Origin: Roseiarcus sp963787135
Lineage (GTDB): Bacteria; Pseudomonadota; Alphaproteobacteria; Rhizobiales; Beijerinckiaceae
Length of the DNA stretch: 64,000 bases
NCBI GenBank assembly: GCA_963787135.1
Contig: CAWBBW010000033.1
Span: forward strand, 62,001-126,000
Direction of reading: 5' to 3'
This document shows, in pieces, positions 61,814 to 64,000 of this stretch. A model generated the notes under the pieces. The model had not been told where the DNA came from and did not search any database. It was given only the letters and a program-made list of their open reading frames with translations. How positions within the stretch are numbered: position 1 is the stretch's first letter; every line of letters starts with the position of its first letter. A program made the translations under genes and the position numbers.

Positions 61814-62913
61814 CCTCAGCGAAAGCAAAGGGCGAGCCTTCGCCGAGCGATTACGCGCTGACCACCGAGGCGGCGGTCGAGACGGCGGCGCCCGACCTGC
61901 CCTATCTGCCGCCGATGCCGAGAGACCGTTCGATCGGCATCGCGCTCGTCGGCGCCGGCGGGATCAGCGCGGCGCACCTCGACGCCTACCGCGCCTACGG
62001 ATTGAACATCCTCTCGGTCTGCTCGCGCGATCTGGCGCGGGCCCGCGCGCGGCGCGACGCATTTTTCCCCGCGGCCGAAGCGACGGACGACTTTGAAAGG
62101 GTTCTCGGCGATCCCCGCATCGCGGTTCTCGACATCACCACACATCCCGACGTTCGCGTCGACCTGATGCGGCGGGCCTTTGCGGCCGGCAAGCATGTCC
62201 TGTCGCAGAAACCGTTCGTCGAGGACGTCGCGACCGGAGAGGCGCTCGTCGAGGAGGCCGAGCGGCGCGGCGTCAAGCTCGCAGTCAACCAGAACGGGCG
62301 CTGGGCGCCGCATTTGGCCTATATGCGCGAGGCCGTCGCCGCGGAACTCATCGGCGAAGTGATTGGCGCGCATGTGGCGATCCGCTGGAATCACCAATGG
62401 ATCGCCGGGACCGCCTTCGAGGCGGTCGACGATCTTCTGCTATGGGACTTCGGCATCCACTGGTTCGATTTCCTGTCGAGCGTAATCGGCGACCGTCCGC
62501 TGACGGTTCGCGCCGTGGCGGCCCCGGCTACTGCGCAGATTGTGCGCCCGCCGATGCTCGCCGAGGCTCTCATCGCATACGAGGGCGGGCAGGCGTCGCT
62601 TATCCTGAACGGGGCGGCGCTGTTTGGGCCGAGCGATACGACGGCGATCGTTGGAACGCGCGGAACAATTTCAAGCAAGGGACCGGATCTCGGCGTTCAA
62701 TCCGTCGAACTGCACACGGAAGCGGGCGTCGCCCGGCCGGCGCTCAAGGGGACCTGGTTCAACGACGGCTTCGCCGGCACGATGGGCGAGCTCCTCAGCG
62801 CGATCGAGGAAGATCGCGAGCCGATGAATTCCGCGCGCGGCAATCTTGCTTCGCTCCGGCTTTGCCTCGCCGCAGTCCAATCCAGCCGGACCGGCGACAC
62901 GGTTTCGATCTGA
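61810..62913 (+). CDS. Gfo/Idh/MocA family oxidoreductase with N-terminal extension
   Basis: A 367-residue oxidoreductase. About 40 extra residues (MTSAKAKGEPSPSDYALTTE) precede the nucleotide motif IGIALVGAGGISAAHLDAYR. Then come LDITTHPDVRVDLMRRAFAA, the catalytic VLSQKPFVEDVATGEALVEE (Lys after Gln in place of the usual Glu) and NQNGRWAPHLAYMRE. The C-terminal part has LLLWDFGIHWFDFLSS with conserved Asp and His. It overlaps the previous gene by four bases. Confidence 0.88.
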   Translation: MTSAKAKGEPSPSDYALTTEAAVETAAPDLPYLPPMPRDRSIGIALVGAGGISAAHLDAYRAYGLNILSVCSRDLARARARRDAFFPAAEATDDFERVLGDPRIAVLDITTHPDVRVDLMRRAFAAGKHVLSQKPFVEDVATGEALVEEAERRGVKLAVNQNGRWAPHLAYMREAVAAELIGEVIGAHVAIRWNHQWIAGTAFEAVDDLLLWDFGIHWFDFLSSVIGDRPLTVRAVAAPATAQIVRPPMLAEALIAYEGGQASLILNGAALFGPSDTTAIVGTRGTISSKGPDLGVQSVELHTEAGVARPALKGTWFNDGFAGTMGELLSAIEEDREPMNSARGNLASLRLCLAAVQSSRTGDTVSI

Positions 62914-63006
62914 GCGACTCCGTCGGGGGCGAGCCGATTCGACAGAACGCCTCTGACAGTTCTAGATATCGACGGCCAATTCCTTCGCGACCCCATTGGG
63001 ATAAAC

Positions 63007-64000
63007 GTGAATTCGACGTCGTCGACGCTCAATGCGCTGCTGATCGGCGTGATCGTCGTGGCGATCATGTTTTTCGCGCGGGAAGTGTTGCTCCCGCTTG
63101 CGCTGGCCGGGATCCTCAGCTTCATGCTGGCGCCCCTGGTCCGGGGCCTGCAGCGATTGCGACTGCCCCGGCCGCTTGCGGTCGTCGTCGTCGTCCTCAT
63201 CGCCTTCGCGGCGATCTTTGGGTTGGGACGGGTTCTCGCGAGGCAGGTCGCCACTCTCGCCGGGGATCTGCCGAAGTATCAGGACACGATCAGCAAAAAG
63301 ATCGACAGCCTGCGCGGCGCCGGCGAGGGCGACGCGGCGCTCGAACGCGCGCAGGTGGTGCTCGGACAACTCGACAAGGAGATCGTGGGCGCACATGGGA
63401 CCGGTCAGAAAGAAACTGTAGCGCCCGTGGCGCCCGTTCCCGGGATCCGGCTGATCCCGGTCGAGGTGCATGAGCCATCCGGCGGCCCGCTGCAAACCCT
63501 GATTTCGCTCATCAATCCGCTGTTGGGACCGCTGGCGACGACGATGCTGATCATCGTCTTCATCATTTTCATCCTGATCCAGCGCGAGGACCTGCGCGAC
63601 CGGCTGATCCGCCTCGTCGGCACGACCGATATTCCGCACATGACGGCTGCGCTCGACGACGCCGGCCGGCGTCTCAGCCGTCTTTTCCTGACGCAACTCG
63701 CGATCAATTCGTGTTTCGGCGCCGCGATCGGCCTCGGCCTTTGGCAGATCGGAGTTCCCTCCGCCTTCGTCTGGGGCGTGCTCGCTGGAATCTTGCGGTT
63801 CGTCCCCTTCATCGGGGCCGTCCTGGGATTGGTCTTCCCGCTCATATTGGCGATATCGGCGAGCCCAGGCTGGTCGATGGCGCTGTGGACGGTCGCTCTC
63901 TTCGCCGCGCTCGAAGGCCTCACCGGACAAGTCATCGAGCCGGTGTTCGAAGGACGCACGACGGGCCTGACGCCGGTCGCCATCATTCTCGCCGCGACCT
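63007..64000 (+). CDS. AI-2E family transporter (3' end outside window)
   Basis: The frame from GTG 63007 (read MNSTSSTLNALLIGVIVVAI) is open to the window end, giving 331 residues so far. Membrane segments at about residues 8-50 and 62-82 precede a hydrophilic region with KYQDTISKKIDSLRGAGEGD, followed by further segments from about residue 175 (LATTMLIIVFIIFILIQRED, SAFVWGVLAGILRFVPFIGA). This is the AI-2E/PerM family of multi-pass proteins, often of unknown substrate. Stop and last helices lie outside. Confidence 0.85.
   Translation, partial: MNSTSSTLNALLIGVIVVAIMFFAREVLLPLALAGILSFMLAPLVRGLQRLRLPRPLAVVVVVLIAFAAIFGLGRVLARQVATLAGDLPKYQDTISKKIDSLRGAGEGDAALERAQVVLGQLDKEIVGAHGTGQKETVAPVAPVPGIRLIPVEVHEPSGGPLQTLISLINPLLGPLATTMLIIVFIIFILIQREDLRDRLIRLVGTTDIPHMTAALDDAGRRLSRLFLTQLAINSCFGAAIGLGLWQIGVPSAFVWGVLAGILRFVPFIGAVLGLVFPLILAISASPGWSMALWTVALFAALEGLTGQVIEPVFEGRTTGLTPVAIILAAT

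Noticed and set aside
1..64000. tRNA or rRNA genes
   Set aside because: No T-loop with matching acceptor stem and no rRNA-like stretch was found by eye; the GGTTCGAA-type matches (for example at 48097) lie inside coding sequence.

Overview
The window looks like a chromosomal segment of a GC-rich alphaproteobacterium of the order Hyphomicrobiales (Rhizobiales), most plausibly a Beijerinckiaceae/Methylocystaceae-type heterotroph or facultative methylotroph. This is inferred from gene content only: a DUF4164 gene next to zapA, a DUF2934 protein, the methylsuccinyl-CoA dehydrogenase of the ethylmalonyl-CoA pathway, a phosphoketolase, alphaproteobacterial palindromic repeats, and many GTG/TTG starts. 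No rRNA, tRNA or CRISPR array was recognised.

Layout. 1-1.9 kb: the start of a division/cell-wall cluster (mraZ-rsmH-ftsL, minus strand) with a promoter and four 10-bp-phased MraZ-type boxes. 2.5-9.3 kb: central carbon genes on the minus strand (glycogen phosphorylase, L-lactate dehydrogenase, a histidine phosphatase, a frameshifted phosphoketolase). 9.6-16.4 kb: a mixed region with an ABC-type membrane domain lacking its ATPase half, a DUF2934 protein, an internal fragment of an IS1182-like element, an MFS carrier, a cupin, a methyltransferase, a ferredoxin-like gene and a thioesterase. 16.4-21.7 kb: tkt-gap-pgk on the minus strand, divergent from DUF4164-zapA. 21.7-33.4 kb: accessory DNA with a 263-bp inverted-repeat element, a marR-MFS pair sharing one operator motif, a leuA tail remnant, a membrane/coiled-coil protein of unknown function, three copies of a small exported protein family, and an overlapping three-gene unit in which a small membrane protein precedes two secreted TPR-repeat proteins.

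33.4-43.9 kb: leuA, a complete IS1182-like element (19-bp terminal inverted repeats, 4-bp CAAC target duplication) inserted at the 3' end of a GntR regulator gene, and the divergent sugar-acid cluster that this regulator probably controls (alcohol dehydrogenase, mannitol-dehydrogenase-family reductase, ribose-type ABC transporter). The ABC ATPase gene of this cluster has lost most of its length. 43.9-51.1 kb: housekeeping genes (YihY, Mcd, RlpA-like, DenD-like, histidine kinase, NAD kinase, Nudix). 51.1-62.9 kb: a second sugar cluster, with an ABC transporter having two permeases and oxidoreductase/isomerase genes on the minus strand, divergent from SDR, mannitol dehydrogenase and two Gfo/Idh/MocA genes on the plus strand. 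An AI-2E family membrane protein runs off the right edge.

A striking property of this sequence is the number of single-base frameshifts in otherwise well-conserved genes (phosphoketolase, MFS, ferredoxin-like, transketolase twice, TPR genes, alcohol dehydrogenase, sugar-binding protein, probably leuA). In most of these, adding or removing one base restores a family-typical protein and the span differs from a multiple of three by exactly that base. Sequencing error is the simplest explanation, so genes called pseudogene for this reason may be intact in the organism. The ABC ATPase deletion, the missing ATPase half of the 9.6-kb gene, and the multiply shifted TPR gene are harder to explain that way.
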